Shown in pieces: positions 1 to 6,144 of a stretch of DNA of 8,840 nucleotides. Location of the stretch: assembly GCA_024639625.1 (NCBI GenBank), contig JAHEIA010000096.1, forward strand, positions 1 through 8,840, given 5' to 3'. A program made the translations under genes and the position numbers. Position 1 is the stretch's first letter, and every line of letters starts with the position of its first letter. Origin of the DNA: Chromatiales bacterium. GTDB taxonomy: Bacteria > Pseudomonadota > Gammaproteobacteria > Chromatiales > Chromatiaceae. The notes under the pieces are model-generated. The model saw nothing but the letters and a program-made list of their open reading frames with translations. It did not search any database and was not told the DNA's origin.

Positions 1-100
1 TTCGTTTGCGAACGAGTGTGACAACGCTGTGACAAATAGTCAGTAGGAAACCAAGTCGAGTCGTGTCGGGGTTTTTAACTGACTGAAAATGCGGGAAATT
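1..100. other. Left flank of the islet, no gene seen
   Basis: I see no gene in these 100 bases. They contain a direct repeat TGTGACAA at 17-24 and 28-35 (period 11), a perfect hairpin TCGTT-TGCG-AACGA at 2-15, and a 7-base inverted repeat AGTCAGT (38-44) / ACTGACT (78-84). A block TCGAGTC followed by a G-rich stretch at 56-70 resembles the sequence at 3027-3041, near the other end of the islet. The GTGAC motifs suggest that this flank may be the end of another related element and not plain host DNA, but the window stops too early to decide. Confidence 0.4.
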
Positions 101-147
101 ATTGGTCGGGGTGAGAGGATTTGAACCTCCGGCCCCTGCCTCCCGAA
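101..147. repeat. Left attachment-site repeat (partial tRNA-Pro 3' copy)
   Basis: All 47 bases match 3084-3130. On the minus strand the copy covers the tRNA from the first anticodon-loop base through the T arm, acceptor 3' strand, discriminator A and CCA, plus 2 more bases. Five more bases (95-99) match beyond one mismatch. The 5' half of the tRNA is absent, so this copy cannot give a functional tRNA. Sequence identity stops abruptly at 148. Confidence 0.9.
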
Positions 148-612
148 ACCACAGGTCGTTTCACAAGGCCTTTCTTTTCAATAAGCTAGCGCATACGGCC
201 CCGCGCTAACGTGACTCCACGTGACACAAATGGGCAGCACGTGACTGGAGCGGGTCACGATCGAGTCACGCTGGTATCTTGCGTTTGCGCCTGTGAGAGG
301 GAGCCCGTATTCGGCAAGAAATTTCTGAGATGCCCAGCAATGGCGCGGCGTCAGGAACAACGATTTTGCGCCAGCGATGGCATCCTTCCGGATGCTGGGC
401 CAGACCCATGGCTCCACTGTCAATCTGCGCGAACGGGACTCGCGAAGCGTGGACTCGACGAAATAGGCGCGGGGGGTGCCGCGAATATTGGCGCTCGATT
501 GTCGTCGCTGTCCTGACCGCGTTGCGCCCCGCAATTATTCAGACCTACAGTCATTACTAGCACTGCTGCCGATGCGCGATGGGTGTAGCGTTTGCCTGAA
601 TAGGAAATCATT
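148..612. other. Non-coding left arm of the islet
   Basis: No convincing gene is present in these 465 bases; the open frames on both strands look like chance frames without recognisable domains. The stretch 209-270 is rich in GTGAC/GTCAC motifs, listed separately. A weak sigma70-like pair TTGCGC (522-527) and TACAGT (546-551) with an 18-base spacer could serve the toxin-antitoxin operon starting at 613, but the -35 matches consensus at only three positions. Confidence 0.45.
209..270. repeat. Cluster of GTGAC/GTCAC motifs (possible recombinase arm sites)
   Basis: ACGTGAC occurs at 209-215, 219-225 and 239-245, spaced 10 and 20 bases apart, which is helically phased. Inverted GTCACG copies follow at 254-259 and 265-270. 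The 12-base word GATCGAGTCACG at 259-270 recurs at 3025-3036 near the right end of the islet. Short phased repeats at both ends of an integrated element are what arm-type integrase or excisionase sites look like. No binding protein is encoded in the window, so the role is inferred. Confidence 0.45.
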
Positions 613-852
613 GTGAATTGGCGTGACCATGTTGCGACGAACCCAAACATTTGCCGCGGCCAAGCGTGCATCAAGGGCACCCGGATTCCCGTCTCGGTCG
701 TGCTGGATAACTTGGCGGCGGGTTCAGCGCTGGAGGAGATCATTGCGAGCTATCCCGCGCTCACGGGCGAGGCGATCCGTGTCGCCACTGCCTACGCGGT
801 CGATTTGGCCCGAGAGCGAATCATCGACATTTCCGGACGTAGCGCGGCGTGA
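613..852 (+). CDS. DUF433-family antitoxin of a DUF433/DUF5615 toxin-antitoxin pair
   Basis: A 79-residue protein of the DUF433 family, small helical proteins found next to PIN-like DUF5615 toxins and regarded as their antitoxins. The family core is clear at residues 10-37: an N-P-x-I-C-x-G segment, then C-I-K-G-T-R-I-P-V (19-27), then the V-V-L-D-N-L-A-A-G block. A helical stretch follows with the usual Y-P-A-L-T (47-51) and A-Y-A-V-D-L-A-R (60-67). The GTG start at 613 is supported by AGGAA at 602-606, six bases upstream. The next gene's start overlaps this stop by 4 bases (GTGA), implying translational coupling. The protein presumably neutralises the toxin and may repress the operon; DNA binding is inferred from related antitoxins. 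Confidence 0.85.
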   Translation: MNWRDHVATNPNICRGQACIKGTRIPVSVVLDNLAAGSALEEIIASYPALTGEAIRVATAYAVDLARERIIDISGRSAA

Positions 853-1202
853 GATTCAAGATCGATGAGACTCTTCCCCAGGAAGTTGCTCAACTCCTGA
901 GTGAAAGCGGGCACGCCGCTGCCACTGTTTTTGGGCAGGTACTGAGCGGTGAAGATGATCCTACAGTGCTCGCGGTCTGCCGGAGGGAAGGCCGTGTCCT
1001 CGTGACGCTGGACCTGGACTTTGCCAGTATTCAAGCCTATCCACCAACGACTAACAACGGCATCGTGGTCCTGAGGCTGGTCAGACAGGACAAGCCATGG
1101 ATTATGGAAGTAATGGGGAGACTGATCCCAGCTCTCGAGAACAACCCTCTGTCCGGGAAGCCCTGGATCGTCGAAGAAGGCCGCACACGGATTCGCGGAT
1201 AG
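849..1202 (+). CDS. DUF5615 PIN-like toxin
   Basis: A 117-residue protein of the DUF5615 family, which is related to the PIN ribonuclease domain, so the likely activity is metal-dependent RNA cleavage countered by the preceding DUF433 protein. Typical features are the N-terminal acidic pair D6-E7 right after the first beta strand, G21-H22, the D36-D37 pair in the S-G-E-D-D-P segment, and the strand V-L-V-T-L-D-L-D-F (50-58) carrying D55 and D57, the probable metal ligands. The C-terminal part (I72-R77, then K82-P83-W84) matches the layout of longer family members. It starts with GTG at 849 and overlaps the antitoxin stop codon by 4 bases. Length and acidic residues look intact. The substrate cannot be read from the sequence. 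Confidence 0.82.
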   Translation: MRFKIDETLPQEVAQLLSESGHAAATVFGQVLSGEDDPTVLAVCRREGRVLVTLDLDFASIQAYPPTTNNGIVVLRLVRQDKPWIMEVMGRLIPALENNPLSGKPWIVEEGRTRIRG

Positions 1203-1330
1203 CCGAGAAATCAGGCCGAGAGCCGGTTTCGCAGCCCAATGATCTGCACTCAGCGCGTGATTACCGACTCCCGCTTCGCTGGTTGCACTGTTCACCACCC
1301 TCGATGGCGCTTTCGCGCGCTATCCACCAA

Positions 1331-1438
1331 CTATGCGCAGGGTTTGACCGCCATCGCCATACGCCGAACGGTCGTCCCGTACGAATCGCCGAACCCTCCA
1401 ACTTTGTCGAACATCCAGCCGTTCACGGCCTTCACCAT
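1331..1438 (-). CDS. Possible 35-residue open frame inside islet repeat copy 1
   Basis: A short minus-strand frame from ATG (1436-1438) to TAG (1331-1333) begins M-V-K-A-V-N-G-W. A GGAAG motif lies six bases before the ATG, a plausible ribosome binding site. Copy 2 of the repeat has an equivalent frame beginning M-V-K-A-V-D-G-W, but a 2-base difference shifts the frame about 15 codons in and the GGAAG has become GCAAG. I do not recognise the peptide. It could be a degraded gene remnant duplicated with the repeat, or chance. Low confidence that it is expressed. Confidence 0.2.
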   Translation of the reverse strand: MVKAVNGWMFDKVGGFGDSYGTTVRRMAMAVKPCA

Positions 1439-1457
1439 GTTTATCTTCCGAAAGCCG
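1332..1457. repeat. Islet repeat, copy 1
   Basis: Direct repeat of 2493-2671. The core 1362-1457 aligns to 2578-2671 with about ten substitutions and one 2-base gap, by hand alignment (roughly 89% identity). A second matching block, TATGCGCAGG at 1332-1341 extending to about 1353, lies at the left edge; this copy lacks about 55 bases that copy 2 has between the blocks. The repeat begins about 130 bases after the stop of the first toxin gene. Confidence 0.85.
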
Positions 1458-1653
1458 TTTGAATTTTTCGGACAGACGGGAGGATGGCTTCCATTCGTTC
1501 TACGCCGTCTCGACCAGAAAAATCCAGTGTAACGCCCGTGCTGGCTGCTCTTGTCATCCTCGTGAGCACCGGCATAAGCTCATCCAGCAGGATATTTCGA
1601 AGCATGGGACTGCGATTCGAGGCAATTCAGAAAAATCAACCATGCACTGGAAA

Positions 1654-1680
1654 GCATATGTTATCTATGGCATATTATAA
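1654..1680 (+). promoter_or_regulatory. Putative AT-rich promoter/operator of the HigB-type operon
   Basis: The stretch just before the toxin start is much more AT-rich than its surroundings. GCATAT is repeated directly at 1654-1659 and 1670-1675, and ATATG (1656-1660) forms an inverted repeat with CATAT (1671-1675). TATTAT at 1673-1678 could be a -10 element, but that leaves almost no leader. XRE antitoxins usually autorepress by binding short palindromes at this place. No good -35 is seen. Confidence 0.3.
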
Positions 1681-1682
1681 AG

Positions 1683-2048
1683 ATGAAATGGACTGTTCAG
1701 TTGGATACGGCGTTCGAGCCGGAATTCGCGGCCATGGCCGAAGAGGTTCAGGATGAATTGCTGGCGCACGCCAAGCTCCTGGAATCCTTCGGGCCGCAGC
1801 TTGGGCGCCCCCGCGCCGATAGCCTCAACGGGTCGAAGCACGCGAATATGAAGGAATTGCGCTTCGATGCCGGCGGTGGGGTCTGGCGCGTAGCTTTTGC
1901 CTTCGATCCGAAACGCTGCGCCATCCTGCTGGTGGCAGGAAACAAGGCGGGCACAGGTGAGAAACGCTTTTACAGACAACTCATCAAGAAGGCGGACGCG
2001 CGGTTTGATGAGCATTTGAAACACGTCGAAGGAAAAAGGCGGAGGTGA
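1683..2048 (+). CDS. RelE/HigB-like toxin, phage Gp49 (DUF891) type
   Basis: A 121-residue toxin of the RelE/ParE superfamily, Gp49-like branch. Relatives in HigB-type systems cut mRNA on the ribosome. The hallmark blocks are present in order: S-L-N-G-S-K-H-A-N-M-K-E-L-R-F at 47-61, V-W-R-V-A-F-A-F-D-P at 67-76, A-I-L-L-V-A-G-N-K-A-G at 80-90, and E-K-R-F-Y-R-Q-L-I at 93-101. Length is normal and no key block is missing. The ATG at 1683 follows TATAAAG, a poor ribosome binding site, so expression may be low or the leader very short. The antitoxin gene follows after 3 bases, giving the toxin-first order usual for HigBA. The very basic C-terminus (K-R-R-R) may be extra to the fold. Confidence 0.88.
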   Translation: MKWTVQLDTAFEPEFAAMAEEVQDELLAHAKLLESFGPQLGRPRADSLNGSKHANMKELRFDAGGGVWRVAFAFDPKRCAILLVAGNKAGTGEKRFYRQLIKKADARFDEHLKHVEGKRRR

Positions 2049-2051
2049 GCC

Positions 2052-2420
2052 ATGAGAAATTTGAAGGATGTCATGAACACGCTCCCGGCGGAGCGTCGCG
2101 CCAAGATCAAAGCGCGGGCCGAAGAGCTGATAGCGGAAGAACTGACGCTCCGGGACCTGCGCAAAGCCCAAGACCTGACCCAAGAACGCATGGCGGAATT
2201 GCTGGGCGTGGGGCAAGACAACATATCTCGGCTTGAAGGGCGAACGGATATGCTCCTGTCCACTCTGCGCAGCTACATTACCGCCATGGGCGGGTCTTTG
2301 GACCTGATTGTTCGTTTTCCGGACCGGCCTTCCGTGGCCTTATCCGCCTTGTTCGGCAAAGAGGACGAGGGAAAAGCCAAGCCCCGCCGGAAACGGGTAG
2401 GAGAACAACGACCCGCCTAA
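2052..2420 (+). CDS. XRE-family antitoxin (HigA-like)
   Basis: A 122-residue helix-turn-helix protein paired with the preceding Gp49-type toxin. Residues 1-30 form a charged helical region, probably for toxin contact. The Cro/C1-type helix-turn-helix spans about 33-64: L-T-Q-E-R-M-A-E-L-L-G (42-52) as the scaffold helices and V-G-Q-D-N-I-S-R-L-E (53-62) as the recognition helix. Y75 to F89 matches the usual tail of this subfamily (I-T-A-M-G-G-S-L-D-L-I-V-R-F). A basic extension follows from about residue 105 (K-A-K-P-R-R-K-R). The start is fixed by a strong GGAGG at 2041-2045, which overlaps the toxin stop codon, so the antitoxin should be translated more efficiently than the toxin. It likely represses its own operon. 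Confidence 0.88.
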   Translation: MRNLKDVMNTLPAERRAKIKARAEELIAEELTLRDLRKAQDLTQERMAELLGVGQDNISRLEGRTDMLLSTLRSYITAMGGSLDLIVRFPDRPSVALSALFGKEDEGKAKPRRKRVGEQRPA

Positions 2421-2492
2421 TTCTCCTTTCCTTTCTGGCAGCGCTAGCGCCACGCTGCGAGATTACAACCCCTGAAAACTCTGTTCGCCATA

Positions 2493-2671
2493 TATGCGCA
2501 GGATTCGACAGCCATCCACACGTGGTATCTGGATTGTTGTCACCCGTGGCGAACCCATCGGACTTTGGGGCAGGATGCGCCGGACGGTCGCCCCGTACGA
2601 ACCGCCGCCCCCCAACCTTGTCGAATTTCCAGCCGTCCACGGCCTTCACCATGTCTATCTTGCGAAAGCCG
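2493..2671. repeat. Islet repeat, copy 2
   Basis: Direct repeat of 1332-1457, about 1.2 kb apart. The core 2578-2671 is the better-conserved part; the outer block TATGCGCAGG at 2493-2502 also matches. Between the two blocks this copy carries about 55 bases that copy 1 lacks. It begins about 70 bases after the antitoxin stop, so each toxin-antitoxin pair is followed by one copy in the same orientation. Confidence 0.85.
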
Positions 2672-2850
2672 CCGTCCGATGCCAACCGCCTTGCCTTGGG
2701 TGACCTGTTGGCCTAAACGGTAGGTCCCAGCATATCCATGACGACGGACCTCGGCCTTTTTGCGGCGAAGCCAGCAGTGGGCAATGATTATGTGAAGAAC
2801 CGATTCCGGTCAGTACCCGAGGGGCCGCTGACACTCGAAGAGCCTAGTAC

Positions 2851-3036
2851 AGTCACGTGGCAGACATGTGAATCCTGCCGCGGCGCGGCAGGGCTCGGTG
2901 AAGCGGGTTGCGAGGATGCGTGTGAAGCAGGCCACGCCAACCCCTTGATTTCTAACAACCACCAGGTTGGCCCGGTGGCGTGGATCCGTAAAGGCTGTGG
3001 CCTTCGATGGGTGCCGCGTGACAGGATCGAGTCACG
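2851..3036. repeat. Right-end GTGAC/GTCAC motifs (possible recombinase arm sites)
   Basis: GTCACGTGG at 2852-2860, CGTGAC at 3017-3022 and GTCACG at 3031-3036 repeat the motif of the left end. GATCGAGTCACG (3025-3036) equals 259-270, and the similarity runs on into TTGG versus CTGG. The role as integrase or excisionase sites is inferred from their position next to the attachment repeat. Confidence 0.4.
2952..2978 (-). terminator. Possible leftward terminator after tRNA-Pro
   Basis: On the minus strand an 8-base stem CCACCGGG / CCTGGTGG closes a CCAA loop, with one G-U pair that exists only in RNA of this strand. It is followed by TTGTTAGA, a short imperfect T-rich tail. It lies about 110 bases beyond the tRNA 3' end, so it could end the ispB-tRNA transcript inside the islet. 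The tail is weak, so this is tentative. Confidence 0.35.
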
Positions 3037-3083
3037 TTGGGAACAGAGCGAGGGCCGTGAAGTTAGGGTAAGTGTTTGAAATG

Positions 3084-3130
3084 ATTGGTCGGGGTGAGAG
3101 GATTTGAACCTCCGGCCCCTGCCTCCCGAA
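3084..3130. repeat. Right attachment-site repeat within tRNA-Pro
   Basis: The 47 bases equal 101-147. They cover tRNA positions from the first anticodon-loop base to CCA plus 2 downstream bases. Because the tRNA 5' half continues from 3131, this is the copy that restores a whole tRNA gene after integration. Confidence 0.9.
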
Positions 3131-3162
3131 GGCAGTGCTCTACCAGGCTGAGCTACACCCCG
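3086..3162 (-). tRNA. tRNA-Pro (anticodon CGG)
   Basis: A complete 77-base tRNA on the minus strand. The acceptor stem CGGGGTG pairs with CACCCCG, the discriminator is A, and CCA is encoded (3086-3088). The anticodon stem CTGCC/GGCAG closes the loop TTCGGGA, giving anticodon CGG at 3126-3128, which reads CCG proline codons. The T arm is GGAGG-TTCAAAT-CCTCT. The layout closely resembles Escherichia coli proK. It starts 11 bases after the ispB stop in the same direction with no terminator between, so both are probably one transcript. Its 3' end is the insertion site of the islet. Confidence 0.97.
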
Positions 3163-3173
3163 AATCGTTTCTA

Positions 3174-4142
3174 TCAGTGCGTGCGGTCGACGGCGAAATC
3201 GGCCACCGCTGCGAGCGCGTCTTTGTACGGCGAGGCCGGGAACCCATTGAGGGCCCGCTTTGCCTCTTCCGCCTGCTTCCGTGCAAGCGCGGCAGTGTAA
3301 TCGATCGCGTTCGTGCTTGCAATCGCGGCGACCACTCGGTCGATATCCCCTCTGCCGCCGCCCTCCACGGCTCTGCGCAGCGCCTTCACCTGGGCGGCAT
3401 CACCGGTTTTCAGCGCCTGAATGATGGGTAGCGTTGGTTTCCCCTCCGCCAGGTCGTCGCCGATGTTCTTGCCAAGTTGTTCGTTGCTGGAACTGTAGTC
3501 CAGCGCGTCGTCCACCAATTGGAATGCGATTCCCAGATGCAGGCCATAGGCGGCCAGCGATTCTTCCGCTTCGCTGCTGTTCCTGGTCAACACTGCTGCG
3601 AGACGGGATCCGGCCTCGAACAGGGTGGCGGTCTTACGACGGATCACTTCTAAGTACTGTTCCTCGGTAACATCTGGATTATTGCAGTTCAGCAGTTGCA
3701 ACACTTCGCCTTCGGCGATGCGGTTGGTGGCGTGCGATAGCACGTCCATGATCCGCATGTCGTCCACTTCTACCATCATCTCGAACGATCGGGAGTAGAG
3801 GAAATCACCCACCAGAACGCTGGCGGAGTTGCCCCACACCGCGTTGGCCGTATCCTGGCTGCGCCGCAGTTCCGAGCCGTCGACGACATCGTCGTGCAGC
3901 AGGGTGGCGGTATGGATAAACTCAATGATGGCCGCCAGATCGACGTGACGGTTCCCCTGGTAGCCGGCTGCTCGGGCGGCCAGAAGGACGACCATCGGCC
4001 GCAGTCGTTTGCCACCGCTGTTGACGATGTAGTTGCCGATCTGATTGATCAAAACGACATCGGATCGCAGACGCCGCAGGATCAGGTCGTTGACCGCCTG
4101 CATGTCCGTGGCAACCAGTTCGCGTATGGCCGATAGTTCCAT
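3174..4142 (-). CDS. ispB: Octaprenyl diphosphate synthase
   Basis: A trans-polyprenyl diphosphate synthase of 322 residues, close to the 323 of Escherichia coli IspB. It extends farnesyl diphosphate with isopentenyl diphosphate to make the side chain of ubiquinone and menaquinone. Both aspartate-rich motifs are intact: D-D-V-V-D at 84-88 and D-D-A-L-D at 211-215, which bind the diphosphates through magnesium. The G-G-K-R-L-R-P block at 43-49 binds isopentenyl diphosphate. The small A79, five residues before the first aspartate motif, fits a long-chain product. I chose the ATG at 4142 (M-E-L-S-A-I-R), as the family begins here; a longer frame upstream reads through the promoter. The gene diverges from rplU and is followed by tRNA-Pro. 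Exact chain length cannot be read from sequence. Confidence 0.95.
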   Translation of the reverse strand: MELSAIRELVATDMQAVNDLILRRLRSDVVLINQIGNYIVNSGGKRLRPMVVLLAARAAGYQGNRHVDLAAIIEFIHTATLLHDDVVDGSELRRSQDTANAVWGNSASVLVGDFLYSRSFEMMVEVDDMRIMDVLSHATNRIAEGEVLQLLNCNNPDVTEEQYLEVIRRKTATLFEAGSRLAAVLTRNSSEAEESLAAYGLHLGIAFQLVDDALDYSSSNEQLGKNIGDDLAEGKPTLPIIQALKTGDAAQVKALRRAVEGGGRGDIDRVVAAIASTNAIDYTAALARKQAEEAKRALNGFPASPYKDALAAVADFAVDRTH

Positions 4143-4174
4143 GTATTGCTGATAGTTTTCCCGAGAACCCGCGC

Positions 4175-4204
4175 ATCCTACGGAGCGCGGCCGAGCAGTG
4201 TCAA
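4175..4204 (-). promoter_or_regulatory. Sigma70-like promoter of ispB
   Basis: On the minus strand a perfect TTGACA (4199-4204) lies 18 bases from TAGGAT (4175-4180), which matches the -10 consensus at four of six positions. It ends about 33 bases before the ispB ATG. Confidence 0.65.
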
Positions 4205-4270
4205 GGATTTGCCGGGGTGTGCCCGCCGTCCGCGGGGTTCGGCCACAGGGCGGAACTCGATTCGGCGCGA

Positions 4271-4299
4271 TTGACCGCACTGCCCGCGGCAGGTAGAAT
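4271..4299 (+). promoter_or_regulatory. Sigma70-like promoter of rplU-rpmA
   Basis: TTGACC (4271-4276) and TAGAAT (4294-4299) are separated by exactly 17 bases. The leader to the rplU start would be about 60 bases. It is back to back with the ispB promoter in the same intergenic region. Confidence 0.7.
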
Positions 4300-4368
4300 C
4301 CCGGCTCTTTACTTCGGCAATTTTTCCAAGACGTTGCCGCGATCGAATATAGTTTTCGGGGAATTGCT

Positions 4369-4683
4369 ATGCATGCAGTGATTCAAAGTGGGGGTAAGCA
4401 ACACCGGGTCGCCGAAGGCGATGTGCTGAAGGTGGAGAAGCTTTCCGCGGAAGAAGGCGCTACGGTGGAGCTGGATAAGGTGCTCCTGATCTCGAACGGC
4501 GACCAGGTCAAGATCGGCGCTCCCTACGTCGCAGGCGGCAAGGTCACTGCCACGGTCAAGGCGCACGGGCGTGGCAAGAAGGTCAAGATCATCAAGTTCA
4601 AGCGCCGCAATCATCACTTGAAGCACCAGGGTCACCGTCAGTGGTACACTGAGCTGGAGATCACGGGGATCAACGCCGGTTAA
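4369..4683 (+). CDS. rplU: 50S ribosomal protein L21
   Basis: A 104-residue protein, the usual length of bacterial L21, which binds 23S rRNA in the large subunit. The start [14 protein letters not shown] and the basic block [11 protein letters not shown] near residues 74-84 are family hallmarks, followed by H-Q-G-H-R-Q. ATG at 4369 is preceded by GGGGAA at 4358-4363. It is the first gene of a plus-strand block with rpmA, 15 bases downstream, an arrangement conserved across many bacteria. Confidence 0.98.
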   Translation: MHAVIQSGGKQHRVAEGDVLKVEKLSAEEGATVELDKVLLISNGDQVKIGAPYVAGGKVTATVKAHGRGKKVKIIKFKRRNHHLKHQGHRQWYTELEITGINAG

Positions 4684-4698
4684 GCGAGGACAATCGAT

Positions 4699-4956
4699 AT
4701 GGCACACAAAAAGGCAGGTGGTAGTTCTCGCAACGGGCGCGATTCCGAGTCCAAACGCCTCGGCGTGAAGGCGTTCGGTGGACAGGAGGTCAGCGCCGGA
4801 TCGATTATCGTGCGTCAGCGCGGCACCCGCTTTCGTAGCGGAGTGAACGTTGGCTGCGGGCGCGACCACACGCTGTTCGCCAAAGCGGACGGCAAGGTGG
4901 TGTTCGAGGTGAAGGGCCCCGAGAAGCGCAAGTATGTGAGTGTCGTCCCTGGCTGA
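4699..4956 (+). CDS. rpmA: 50S ribosomal protein L27
   Basis: An 85-residue L27. It begins [16 protein letters not shown], the flexible N-terminal tail that reaches the peptidyl transferase centre. The tail starts directly with the mature form and so lacks the cleaved extension seen in Firmicutes. The block [10 protein letters not shown] and the end K-Y-V-S-V-V are typical. GAGGA at 4686-4690 gives a good ribosome binding site 8 bases before the ATG. A hairpin terminator follows. Confidence 0.98.
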   Translation: MAHKKAGGSSRNGRDSESKRLGVKAFGGQEVSAGSIIVRQRGTRFRSGVNVGCGRDHTLFAKADGKVVFEVKGPEKRKYVSVVPG

Positions 4957-4981
4957 ATAGGCTGGCTCTGCGAGTTGTAGC

Positions 4982-5009
4982 GGGCCTCGTCCAAGGACGG
5001 GGCCCTTTT
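4982..5009 (+). terminator. Terminator between rpmA and obg
   Basis: GGGCCTCGTC (4982-4991) folds back on GACGGGGCCC (4996-5005, with a T-G pair) around a short CAAG-type loop, followed by TTTT at 5006-5009. It should end most rplU-rpmA transcripts. As I see no good promoter in the 38 bases left before obg, it probably acts as a partial terminator that lowers obg expression below the ribosomal protein level. Confidence 0.75.
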
Positions 5010-5044
5010 CGTTTGGCAACCACGGTGCGATCGATCCGGATTGA

Positions 5045-6136
<1,092 letters not shown>

Positions 6137-6144
6137 GTCTGGAC

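Larger units (their letters stand above)
1203..1682. other. Non-coding spacer between the two toxin-antitoxin pairs
   Basis: No convincing gene on the plus strand in these 480 bases. The stretch holds the first copy of the islet repeat (1332-1457), with a possible 35-residue frame on the minus strand, and an AT-rich region directly before the second toxin gene. The remainder shows no recognisable domain. Confidence 0.5.
2421..3083. other. Non-coding right arm of the islet
   Basis: These 663 bases hold the second islet repeat (2493-2671), a possible leftward terminator hairpin (2952-2978) and several GTGAC/GTCAC motifs. The perfect palindrome GCGCTAGCGC (2441-2450) sits within a hairpin GCAGCG (2438-2443) / CGCTGC (2453-2458) just after the antitoxin gene; it has no T-run, so it is at best a weak transcript end. 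The longest open frame (2738-3079, +) covers the presumed recombination arm and has no recognisable domain. Confidence 0.5.
148..3130. mobile_element. tRNA-Pro-integrated mini-island without integrase (about 2.98 kb)
   Basis: The unit is bounded by a perfect 47-base direct repeat, at 101-147 on the left and 3084-3130 on the right, where the right copy is the 3' part of the intact tRNA-Pro gene. Tyrosine recombinases commonly integrate at tRNA 3' ends and leave such a duplication, with the element next to the 3' end as here. The repeat starts at the first base of the anticodon loop, a usual crossover position. The cargo is two toxin-antitoxin pairs plus long non-coding stretches. No integrase, excisionase, replication or transfer gene is visible, so the unit would need an enzyme supplied in trans, as in cis-mobilizable elements. 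One repeat copy is included in the given interval. An alternative is a decayed island that lost its integrase by deletion. Confidence 0.8.

Noticed and set aside
178..534. Open frame of 118 codons on the minus strand in the left arm
   Set aside because: Arginine- and serine-rich chance-like composition, no domain; it overlaps the GTGAC motif cluster.
1332..2671. The two repeats as integron attC sites in a cassette array
   Set aside because: I could not find the paired GTTRRRY / RYYYAAC ends or a clear long dyad, and there is no integron integrase in the window.
2278..2685. Minus-strand frame of 135 codons starting in repeat copy 2
   Set aside because: It runs antisense into the XRE antitoxin gene, and the frame shared with copy 1 is lost after about 15 codons.
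2722..2760. AGGTCC / GGACCT inverted repeat followed by CGGCCTTTTT as a terminator
   Set aside because: The loop is 18 bases and the T-run follows a different short G/C word, so the geometry is poor.
2738..3079. Open frame of 113 codons on the plus strand in the right arm
   Set aside because: No recognisable domain, no good ribosome binding site, and it overlaps the presumed recombinase arm motifs and reaches the tRNA end.
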